Below the pieces are notes generated by a model. It saw nothing but the letters and a program-made list of their open reading frames with translations. It was not told where the DNA came from and searched no databases. DNA of 8,479 nucleotides from Ruminococcus sp. (lineage in GTDB: Bacteria > Bacillota > Clostridia > Oscillospirales > Acutalibacteraceae), in assembly GCA_023667385.1 (NCBI GenBank), contig JAMPAE010000058.1, forward strand, positions 1-8,479, read 5' to 3'. Position 1 is the first letter of the stretch, and each line of letters begins with the position of its first letter. The position numbers and the translations under genes were made by a program. This document shows, in pieces, positions 1 to 5,264 of the stretch.

Positions 1-1
1 T

Positions 2-433
2 GCGGCTTCATGCGCTTCAAGGGATGACTGTGAGTCCGTTCCGTTTTTGCAGGCCATGCTTCACGGCGTTGTGAGCTACGCCGGCAAGCCAATCAACCTT
101 GCCTCTAATCCGGAAACTGCAATGCTCAAAGCAGCCGAGTTTGGCTGTGTGCCGAGCTTTGAGTTTTACTATGAAGATTTCGGCACTGAAAAGAAGCCCG
201 ACAATTATCACTACATGAATTATGCAACCGACGCCCAGCTTTGCTATGACAGAATGAGCAGCGTGTTTTCTGACCTCGGCGACAAAAAAATCACTGCACA
301 TTATCGGGTGAAAAGCGGCGTTTACTGCACTGAATACGGGGGCTCAACGAGCGTTTATGTCAACTATAACAAAAATGATGTCACTGTTGCAGGTGTTACA
401 GTTGAAGCAAGAGATTTTTTGAGAGTCAACTGA
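2..433 (+). CDS. C-terminal part of a DUF5696-like (glycoside-hydrolase-like) protein, 5' end outside window
   Basis: The frame is open from the left edge (first full codon at base 2) to TGA at 431-433, giving 143 visible residues and no start. The first internal ATG at 47 has no ribosome binding site and lies inside conserved-looking sequence, so the gene surely begins upstream. The fragment runs from a PFLQAMLHG stretch through SYAGKPINLA and a Tyr/Glu-rich FEFYYED segment. It ends in a short beta-rich tail with TEYGGSTSVYVNYN and a final VEARDFLRV strand. This layout resembles the end of DUF5696 proteins, large exported or lipid-anchored proteins with a glycosidase-like barrel often found near sugar ABC transporters. 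That assignment is from memory of the family. The catalytic part, if any, is outside the window, so no substrate can be given. An alternative is another glycoside hydrolase family with a similar C-terminal beta domain. Its base composition is more even than that of the protease genes downstream. Confidence 0.6.
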   Translation, partial: AASCASRDDCESVPFLQAMLHGVVSYAGKPINLASNPETAMLKAAEFGCVPSFEFYYEDFGTEKKPDNYHYMNYATDAQLCYDRMSSVFSDLGDKKITAHYRVKSGVYCTEYGGSTSVYVNYNKNDVTVAGVTVEARDFLRVN

Positions 434-619
434 ACGGGTATTCCCACGTAATATATATCGGCGAGAGATTTGCGGAAATTAAACTGTATCAGTAAAGATA
501 AATATATTTCTACATCACAAGAGTATGCCTTTAACAGAAATGTTTATATTGGTATGCGGCAAGGGATGTTGAGGATAGCATTCCCTATAAAACGGAAAAG
601 AATAATGGAAGGTAACAAC

Positions 620-1051
620 ATGAAAAGAAAAATTAAAATGCTGATTCCGATTTTGATGGCAATATGTATTGCAGTTTGCCTTTGTGCGTGCTCAAAGGCG
701 CCGAGCTTTGAACTGAAAGGCGAAAAAACTTTCACGTGCAAGCAGGGCACAAACAACATATCAGACAAATCAAGCGTAAGACTCAATTTTGATGACATGA
801 CTTTCAAGTTTTCGGAATCATTACTGTCAAATGTGCTGAATGTTGGCTCATTTGAGATTGTCAAAAACGAAGTCATCCTGAAACGTGAGGGTGAGAAGGA
901 TGGCGTGATTGTTTTTGAGTTTGACGGCGATGCAATTGTGTTTAACGCTGAAAAATCTGCACCAACAATGATACTTGCTGACAGGGCAAGGCTTGTGATG
1001 CTTGAAACGCCGACGGATGAATTAACAAAGACTGAAATCATGACTAAATAA
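620..1051 (+). CDS. Small putative lipoprotein of unknown function
   Basis: I place the start at ATG 620, preceded by GGAAGG (607-612) at 7-nt spacing. The same frame is open upstream to TTG 470, but that stretch has no binding site and does not look like a signal peptide. The 143-residue product begins MKRKIKM, followed by a hydrophobic core and a lipobox-like LCAC with the candidate lipidated Cys at residue 24. It is therefore probably exported by Sec, cut by signal peptidase II and anchored to the outer face of the membrane. The mature part is about 120 residues, rich in short beta-prone stretches (RLNFDD, FEIVKN, IVFEFDGDAIVF, RLVMLE). I recognise no domain, no catalytic motif and no second membrane segment. 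The gene follows the DUF5696-like gene by 186 nt, so co-transcription is possible. I saw no convincing separate promoter or terminator between them. The lipoprotein call is fairly safe; the function is unknown. Confidence 0.7.
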   Translation: MKRKIKMLIPILMAICIAVCLCACSKAPSFELKGEKTFTCKQGTNNISDKSSVRLNFDDMTFKFSESLLSNVLNVGSFEIVKNEVILKREGEKDGVIVFEFDGDAIVFNAEKSAPTMILADRARLVMLETPTDELTKTEIMTK

Positions 1052-1084
1052 GGATTGATAGTTTGTGCACAGATATATTATGTG

Positions 1085-1116
1085 GGCAGAATCTTACTAA
1101 AGTGTAAGGTTCTGCC
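1085..1116. other. Strong stem-loop after the small lipoprotein gene, without a U tract
   Basis: The arms at 1085-1097 and 1104-1116 form 13 pairs (12 Watson-Crick and one T/G wobble at 1092/1109) around a 6-nt loop, 34 nt after the stop at 1051. The 3' flank on the + strand is TAAAACTG and the other flank is mixed, so neither strand has the T run of an intrinsic terminator. It may protect the mRNA 3' end or be an imperfect terminator. I see no open reading frame across it. Confidence 0.5.
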
Positions 1117-1409
1117 TAAAACTGTTATAAAAAATTTACAATGGTTGTTTATATTTTAGGCTAAAATTTCAGACTTATTTCAACTTATATAGCAGTGTGA
1201 TTCTGACCGAACACTATAGTTAAAATTAGATTTTGTTGTCAAAGAAGATCAAATCATACTTTGCAGCAATATATATAAGTTTTTATAGGAATCATATACA
1301 TAATACGCTTAGTCGATAATGATTATTTTGATAAAAATACTTTAATTATTAATTTAAAATCTATTTTTAATATAAATTCTATATATTTTATTTAAAAATC
1401 ATAAAAGCT
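1117..1409. other. AT-rich non-coding stretch upstream of the metalloprotease unit
   Basis: There is no credible gene on either strand in this region. It is markedly AT-rich, most of all at 1320-1400, where A and T runs could act as an UP element for the promoter at 1411. It holds three weak symmetrical signals. One is an odd palindrome TTTTAG-G-CTAAAA (1154-1166). Another is an imperfect hairpin (1182-1221) built from GTGT/ACAC and TATA/TATA arms. The third is a CGATAAT-G-ATTATTT element (1314-1328) resembling Fur/PerR boxes. None is strong enough to call as a functional site. Confidence 0.5.
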
Positions 1410-1410
1410 A

Positions 1411-1438
1411 TTGACAAATTGACAAAAAAGTGTACGAT
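1411..1438 (+). promoter_or_regulatory. Putative promoter of the metalloprotease-lipoprotein unit
   Basis: A perfect -35 TTGACA (1411-1416) lies 16 bp before TACGAT (1433-1438, 4/6 to TATAAT). A second TTGACA (1419-1424) sits 8 bp on, because the octamer ATTGACAA is repeated in tandem at 1410-1425. The second copy has only poor -10 candidates. Transcription would begin near 1445, giving a 5' leader of about 90 nt to the chosen ATG at 1538. The -35 is convincing; the -10 is a best guess. Confidence 0.45.
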
Positions 1439-1537
1439 AAATTAGAAAACAGATATTATGAATTCTATCGGTATATAGTTATACATAATATACACAAACT
1501 GTTTTTGTATATCTTACTGAAAAGTAGAAATCGAAGT

Positions 1538-2212
1538 ATGTTGAAACAAGGAATGAAAGTACTAAGTATCTTCATGTTGGTTGTTTTATTTGTGGCTGGG
1601 GCTATTGTGCCCGCAAGTGCCTATGGAACAATTCATGGTTACAAAATGATTGGAGGTGTTGGAAGTTCGGGCAAAAAAACTCGATATTATTGGGTTAATC
1701 CTAATTCATTTAACTCAGACTGGCAACAACTTGCTGTAAACGCTATGTATGATTGGTGTCATACAGGAACCAAAGGATGCGGTGTTTATACAAGCGTATG
1801 GTTCGCAAGAACAACTGATCAGCATAGTTCTGTTGTTGATTTTCAAAAGGATAATGATCTGGGAAGCTTTGTATACGGAAAAACCACGCTTTACAAGACA
1901 GCTGGCGAGAGCAGCCCGGTAGAAAATCCGTACACGAATAAATCTAATTGGGTTTGGGCAAAATGTACCATAAATACTTATGCTTGTAACAGCGGAAAAT
2001 CCTCAAGTGGCAAAGATATATCTTTAACAAAAGTCAAAAAGCAGGCGGTGTTTGCTCATGAGGTTGGCCACGCTTTTGGATTAGACGATTTACTTGGAAA
2101 TGGAAATAAAAGCAAATTAATGTATATAGGGCAGTATGATTGCACTGCTTTAAAACCGACAGCCGATGAGTGTAAAGGCGTAAACAGTTTATACGGAGGT
2201 TATAACCCATGA
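1538..2212 (+). CDS. Secreted matrixin-like zinc metalloprotease (metzincin)
   Basis: Predicted exported zinc endopeptidase of 224 residues. ATG 1538 gives a signal peptide: a short basic start, a hydrophobic core at about residues 8-24, and PASA ending at Ala28 as the signal peptidase I site. ATG 1553 is also possible, but AAGGA abuts it with no spacing. The frame is open to GTG 1430, which falls inside the promoter and has no binding site. The active site is HEVGHAFGLDD: His174 and His178 would bind zinc, Glu175 would be the catalytic base, then comes Gly181, with Asp184 in the third-ligand place. The hydrophobic LMY around Met195 fits the Met-turn of metzincins. Matrixins usually have His as third ligand; Asp is known in snapalysin-type enzymes. 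Six Cys in the mature part could form disulfides. No pro-domain with a cysteine switch is evident, so latency must come from elsewhere. The substrate is unknown. AT-rich codons (TTA, ATA, AAA) contrast with the ribosomal genes downstream. Confidence 0.82.
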   Translation: MLKQGMKVLSIFMLVVLFVAGAIVPASAYGTIHGYKMIGGVGSSGKKTRYYWVNPNSFNSDWQQLAVNAMYDWCHTGTKGCGVYTSVWFARTTDQHSSVVDFQKDNDLGSFVYGKTTLYKTAGESSPVENPYTNKSNWVWAKCTINTYACNSGKSSSGKDISLTKVKKQAVFAHEVGHAFGLDDLLGNGNKSKLMYIGQYDCTALKPTADECKGVNSLYGGYNP

Positions 2213-2961
2213 AAAAGATAATTGCATTAATTATACTAGTCATTATGGCTTTTTCATTTTGTGCTTGTAAAAGCAATAAACCGATAAATGCAAATGATGA
2301 AACCAGTGATACTTCACAATCAGAGAATCAAATAACTAAATTGGATTTTACTGCAGCAGTGCCTGCTAAAACTGAAAATGCAGTTCGTTATACATCGAGT
2401 TCATTATCTATGGCTCTTCCGCCGTTGACAAACGAAAAGGAAATGTATGATGAAAGTCCAATTGTCTTTAGAGGCAAGGTTGTTGGTACTGATTATTTGC
2501 TCAAAGGAAGTGAAGTTTATACCAAGTCAGAGGTTGAAGTTTTAGAGACCTATAAGGGAAATCTGAAAAAAGGGCAGATTATAAAAATCAGAGAGCTTGG
2601 GGGTTTTGTGCCTTCCGATGTATTTGATAATGCGCTGAGCATTGAAAAATTCGGCACGCCAATGGAAGCAACTAAGTCGAAAAAGGTCATATACGATATA
2701 CGTATTGAGGACAATAAGGTGATGGAGAATGACGAAGATGTTATACTTTTTGTTTATCCAATAGATTATTCTGATTTTAAAGAATTTCAAACAAATTCAT
2801 ATCAATTGATAAGAGGCTGGCAGGGAAAATTGCTGTTCAATGAAAAATTGGGTGTATATGCGCCATATGTATCTGAAAAAGAAGCGAATATAGTAGAAGC
2901 AAAATGTTATACACTAAGTGAGTTTCAGTCTTTTGCTAAACAAGCATCTGTAAAAAAATAA
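2209..2961 (+). CDS. Lipoprotein translationally coupled to the metalloprotease
   Basis: The ATG overlaps the protease stop codon by four bases (ATGA, 2209-2212). It is preceded by GGAGGT (2195-2200) inside the protease gene, so the two are almost certainly co-transcribed and translationally coupled. The 250-residue product has a signal peptide (MKKIIALIILVIM) ending in FCAC, with the lipidated Cys at residue 20. A polar, probably unstructured linker rich in Asn, Asp, Ser and Thr follows. The folded part starts around residue 84 with SPIVFRGKVVGTDYL, then SEVEVLETYKGNLKKGQ and IKIRELGG, and later VILFVYP and GWQGKLLFNEKLGVYAP. This pattern of beta strands recalls small secreted bacterial domains with an RGKV...VLKVYKG layout, somewhat like OB-fold NTR/TIMP modules. 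That resemblance is by eye and unproven. The pairing suggests a membrane-held partner, inhibitor or substrate of the protease. The lipoprotein call is strong; the role is inference. Confidence 0.75.
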   Translation: MKKIIALIILVIMAFSFCACKSNKPINANDETSDTSQSENQITKLDFTAAVPAKTENAVRYTSSSLSMALPPLTNEKEMYDESPIVFRGKVVGTDYLLKGSEVYTKSEVEVLETYKGNLKKGQIIKIRELGGFVPSDVFDNALSIEKFGTPMEATKSKKVIYDIRIEDNKVMENDEDVILFVYPIDYSDFKEFQTNSYQLIRGWQGKLLFNEKLGVYAPYVSEKEANIVEAKCYTLSEFQSFAKQASVKK

Positions 2962-2972
2962 AACTAATTAAT

Positions 2973-3016
2973 AATGCGGTGAATACTCAGCGGTTAGTTG
3001 TTGTTCACCGCATTTT
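2973..3016 (+). terminator. Intrinsic terminator of the metalloprotease-lipoprotein unit
   Basis: A perfect 11-bp stem pairs AATGCGGTGAA (2973-2983) with TTCACCGCATT (3004-3014) around a 20-nt loop. TTTTATTATATT follows the stem, with the first Ts shared with it. It begins 11 nt after the lipoprotein stop. The other strand also has an A/T-rich tail, but no converging gene is present. It insulates the S10 promoter from upstream transcription. Confidence 0.8.
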
Positions 3017-3156
3017 ATTATATTGAATGAAAAATGCTTTTTATCTTTTTTAGCAGTGAAAAAGATTGAAACTCAACTACATCTTGCGGTTGGAATCACA
3101 CTACTATACAAACTAAAAAAATCTGCATTTTTAACAAACTTTTTTGCCGAAAATCG

Positions 3157-3185
3157 TTGACAATTACCAATTCTTATGGTAAACT
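3157..3185 (+). promoter_or_regulatory. Promoter of the S10 ribosomal operon
   Basis: TTGACA (3157-3162) matches the -35 consensus exactly. After a 17-bp spacer comes TAAACT (3180-3185, 4/6), preceded by TG at 3177-3178, which gives an extended -10 (TGGTAAACT). An AT-rich run (3110-3147) just upstream could act as an UP element. The start point should fall near 3192, which leaves about 390 nt before rpsJ. This fits a strong housekeeping (sigma-A) promoter for a ribosomal operon. Confidence 0.85.
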
Positions 3186-3194
3186 AATCAAGCA

Positions 3195-3232
3195 TGTATA
3201 AGGGGTAGATGGGTATACTATGCCCTTATACA
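3195..3232 (+). other. 5'-terminal hairpin of the S10 leader
   Basis: TGTATAAGGG (3195-3204) and CCCTTATACA (3223-3232) are perfect complements of 10 bp around an 18-nt loop, with a possible inner TAG/CTA stem (3206-3208/3218-3220). It would lie within about 5 nt of the predicted transcript start. That placement is typical of a hairpin protecting the mRNA 5' end from decay, though it could also be part of a ligand-binding fold. No T run follows, so it is not a terminator. Confidence 0.6.
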
Positions 3233-3455
3233 GTAACAACGATATGCGATGATGCGGGAGGTGGCTGCCCACTGAGGCAGGGAATTTCCGCGGAGTATGT
3301 CCGATTTAAAACCGGGCGATCTATAATTCACGTGATGTGTGCTGCTATCTTGCGTTAGGCTTGGTCTGCACGGCGGCAGTGGAGCTATGCTCTTCGGCTT
3401 TCGGCGGTCAACCTTAAGCGGTACAGTCGTGGACTGCGCTATTTTTAGCCTTTTG

Positions 3456-3481
3456 CCGGAAATATTTGTTTCCGGTTTTTT
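3456..3481 (+). terminator. Intrinsic terminator inside the S10 leader (attenuator)
   Basis: CCGGAAA (3456-3462) pairs with TTTCCGG (3469-3475) around a 6-nt loop, and six Ts (3476-3481) follow at once. Its position about 100 nt before rpsJ and 270 nt after the predicted start means it can only act as an attenuator of the operon. The stem is short and half A/T, so termination is probably partial or factor-assisted. The flanking 12-bp outer helix (3442-3453/3487-3498) closes only after the T run has been transcribed. Confidence 0.7.
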
Positions 3482-3578
3482 AAAGGAAAGGCTAAAAACA
3501 CCCGGAACGGTTGTTTAAGCGTAGAAATGAAATAGGTTAATCATTGCCCGCCAAATTTTATTAGGAGGCGCAAACTCA

Positions 3579-3890
3579 ATGGCAGTTAAAGAAAGAATCC
3601 GTATCAGACTCAAGGGTTACGATCACAACCTTGTTGACAAGGCAGCTGAAATGATCGTTGAAACCGCAAGACGCACAAACGCAACGGTTTCAGGTCCGAT
3701 TCCTCTTCCAACAGAAAAGGAAGTTGTAACAATCCTTCGTGCTGTTCATAAGTATAAGGACAGCCGTGAGCAGTTTGAACAGAGAACTCACAAAAGACTC
3801 ATTGACATCATCAGACCGACACCCAAGACCGTGGAGGCTCTGACAAATCTTGAAATTCCGGCAAGTGTTGAAATCGAAATCAAGAGATAA
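3579..3890 (+). CDS. rpsJ: 30S ribosomal protein S10 (uS10)
   Basis: A complete 103-residue protein of the usual length for the family. AGGAGG (3563-3568) stands 10 nt before the ATG. Recognition rests on IRIRLKGYDH at the N-terminus, the SGPIPLPTEKE stretch and the HKYKDSREQFEQRTHKRLID block, followed by the IIRPTPKTVEAL tail. S10 binds the head of the 30S subunit in the 3' domain of 16S rRNA. In bacteria it also serves as NusE, joining NusB in antitermination complexes, and this may matter because the leader of this operon contains a terminator. It is the first gene of the operon and lies behind the attenuator. A bulged stem partly overlaps its binding site. Nothing is missing or odd in the protein. 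Confidence 0.98.
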   Translation: MAVKERIRIRLKGYDHNLVDKAAEMIVETARRTNATVSGPIPLPTEKEVVTILRAVHKYKDSREQFEQRTHKRLIDIIRPTPKTVEALTNLEIPASVEIEIKR

Positions 3891-3987
3891 TCAATTTTAA
3901 ATCTTGTTTCATTAATATACCCGCACACTTAACCGAAAGGTCACGTTGGCGCACAGTCAACCAATAACCAAAGGAGGAACAATCATT

Positions 3988-4623
3988 ATGAAAAAAGGTC
4001 TTATCGGCAGAAAAGTCGGCATGACACAAATCTTCGACGAAAAAGGTAACGTAGTACCTGTGACAGTTGTTGAAGTTGGTCCATGCGCAGTCGTTCAAAA
4101 GAAAACAGTTGAAAATGACGGCTATGAAGCTGTTCAGCTTGGTTTTGACGACCAGAAAGTAACAAGAGTCAACAAGCCCATGAAAGGTCATTTCGACAAG
4201 GCAGGCGTTGCTCCGAAGAAGATTCTCAGAGAATTCAGACTCGAAGACACAAGCGCTCTCAATGTTGGTGACATTCTCAAGGCTGACGTCTTCGCTCCCG
4301 GCGAAAAAGTCGACGTTGTCGGCACAAGCAAAGGTAAGGGAACTGCAGGCGCAATTAAGAGATGGAATTTCTCAAGACTCAAAGAATCACACGGTACAGG
4401 ACCGGTTGCAAGACACGCAGGTTCACTTGGTGCTTGCTCAGACCCGTCAAGAGTTTTCAAGGGAAAGAAGCTTGCAGGTCATCTCGGTGCAGAACGTGTA
4501 ACAGTTCAGAATCTCGATGTTGTCAAGGTTGATGCAGAAAACAACCTCATCGCTATCAAGGGTGCAATCCCCGGCCCGAAGAAGGGCATCGTAATGATAG
4601 CTGACACAGTAAAAAAAGCGTAA
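3988..4623 (+). CDS. rplC: 50S ribosomal protein L3 (uL3)
   Basis: I start at ATG 3988 because AAGGAGG (3971-3977) precedes it by 10 nt and the resulting MKKGLIGRKVGMTQIFDE is the standard L3 opening. The frame continues upstream to 3946, but that would swallow the binding site. The product has 211 residues, the usual length. Family marks are GFDDQK near residue 50, the KGKGTAGAIKRW segment, and the central extension with SHGTGPVARHAGSLGA and FKGKKLAGHLG that reaches toward the peptidyl transferase centre. It ends with the IKGAIPGPKKGIV strand. L3 is an early assembly protein that binds 23S rRNA. A 97-nt gap separates it from rpsJ, unusually wide for this operon, but I see no terminator there. 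Confidence 0.98.
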   Translation: MKKGLIGRKVGMTQIFDEKGNVVPVTVVEVGPCAVVQKKTVENDGYEAVQLGFDDQKVTRVNKPMKGHFDKAGVAPKKILREFRLEDTSALNVGDILKADVFAPGEKVDVVGTSKGKGTAGAIKRWNFSRLKESHGTGPVARHAGSLGACSDPSRVFKGKKLAGHLGAERVTVQNLDVVKVDAENNLIAIKGAIPGPKKGIVMIADTVKKA

Positions 4624-4640
4624 GAAAGGAGTTGCTCTAA

Positions 4641-5264
4641 ATGCCTAACGTATCAGTTTTCGACGTAAACGGTAAAAAGGTTTCAGACCTTGAGCTTGCA
4701 GACGGCATCTTCGGAATTGAACCGAACACCTCAGCAATGCACATCGTTGTTGTCAATTATCTCGCAAATCAGCGCCAGGGCACACAGTCAACCCTGACAC
4801 GCTCAGAAGTTTCCGGCGGCGGCAAGAAGCCATGGAAGCAAAAAGGCACAGGCCGTGCAAGACAGGGCTCAACAAGAGCTCCGCAGTGGTATCACGGCGG
4901 TATCGCACATGGTCCGAAGCCGAGAAGCTACAGCTTCTCAGTAAACAAGAAGGTAAGAAGACTTGCACTCAAGTCTGCTCTTTCTTCAAAGGTTGCTGCT
5001 GAAGAACTCATCGTTCTTGATTCGCTCAAGCTTGATGCAATCAAGACAAAGGAAGTTGTTAAGGTTCTCAATGCCCTTGAAACAGGCAAAAAGACACTTA
5101 TCGTTCTTCCTGAAAAAGACGATGTTGTTTACAGAAGCGCAAGAAACATTGCAGGAGTAAAGGTAACTCTTGTTAACACTCTCAATGTTTATGATATTCT
5201 TAACTGCAACAGTGTTGTTGTTCTCAAGGATGCAGTTGCAAAAATCGAGGAGGTTTATGCATAA
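4641..5264 (+). CDS. rplD: 50S ribosomal protein L4 (uL4)
   Basis: A complete 207-residue protein, starting 17 nt after rplC with AGGAG (4627-4631) at 9-nt spacing. The long loop that lines the narrow part of the exit tunnel is clear at about residues 50-95: TRSEVSGGGKKPWKQ, then KGTGRARQGSTRAPQW and HGPKPRSYSF. The globular part follows with KVRRLALKSALS and a C-terminal alpha/beta region. L4 binds 23S rRNA early in assembly. Changes in the PWKQKGTGR stretch are known in other bacteria to give macrolide resistance, and the sequence here looks wild-type. In E. coli L4 also represses its own operon through the S10 leader. Whether this L4 recognises the leader at 3192-3578 is open, since B. subtilis is reported not to use that system. 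Confidence 0.98.
   Translation: MPNVSVFDVNGKKVSDLELADGIFGIEPNTSAMHIVVVNYLANQRQGTQSTLTRSEVSGGGKKPWKQKGTGRARQGSTRAPQWYHGGIAHGPKPRSYSFSVNKKVRRLALKSALSSKVAAEELIVLDSLKLDAIKTKEVVKVLNALETGKKTLIVLPEKDDVVYRSARNIAGVKVTLVNTLNVYDILNCNSVVVLKDAVAKIEEVYA

Larger units (their letters stand above)
3192..3578 (+). ncRNA. Long structured 5' leader of the S10 operon, with an internal terminator (candidate attenuator)
   Basis: There is no convincing coding sequence in these ~390 nt, but stems are dense. In order: a 10-bp hairpin (3195-3204/3223-3232); GCGG/CCGC (3254-3257/3288-3291) enclosing CTGCC/GGCAG (3265-3269/3276-3280); a weak stem 3299-3303/3313-3317; GAGC/GCTC (3382-3385/3389-3392); AGCG-GTA-CAGTC pairing with GACTGCGCT (3417-3440); and a perfect 12-bp helix (3442-3453/3487-3498) enclosing a terminator hairpin (3456-3475). 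A 7-bp bulged stem (3544-3552/3567-3573) touches the rpsJ binding site. In E. coli the S10 leader is controlled by ribosomal protein L4, encoded within the operon, through attenuation and translation. The same logic is possible here, but the ligand is unknown. Candidate S10 leaders in Firmicutes may already be catalogued; I cannot check. Confidence 0.72.

Noticed and set aside
470..619. N-terminal extension of the small lipoprotein gene from TTG 470
   Set aside because: There is no ribosome binding site at 470 and the extension would bury the signal peptide. ATG 620 has GGAAGG at good spacing and gives a standard lipoprotein signal.
544..1041. Minus-strand open frame of 165 codons opposite the small lipoprotein gene
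   Set aside because: It mirrors the + strand gene, has a low-complexity Ser-rich translation and no binding site. The + strand product has a clear lipoprotein signal.
1182..1221. Imperfect inverted repeat as an insertion sequence end or attachment site
   Set aside because: The arms are short and interrupted, no partner repeat or target duplication is visible, and no recombinase gene is present.
1430..1537. Upstream extension of the metalloprotease from GTG 1430
   Set aside because: The GTG lies between the -35 and -10 boxes of the likely promoter and has no binding site. The extra residues would precede a normal signal peptide.
3250..3360. Leader peptides in the S10 leader (for example a 7-codon frame starting ATG CGG at 3252 and one at ATG 3335)
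   Set aside because: They have no ribosome binding site and no run of regulatory codons, and they lie across predicted stems.
3192..3440. T-box or metabolite riboswitch in the leader
   Set aside because: I could not find a T-box AGGGUGGNACCGCG-type motif or the core of a known riboswitch, and the downstream genes are ribosomal proteins.
4188..4501. Overlapping frames on both strands within rplC, and similar ones in rplD, rplB and rpsC
   Set aside because: They are shadows of strongly conserved ribosomal genes and have no binding sites or recognisable products.
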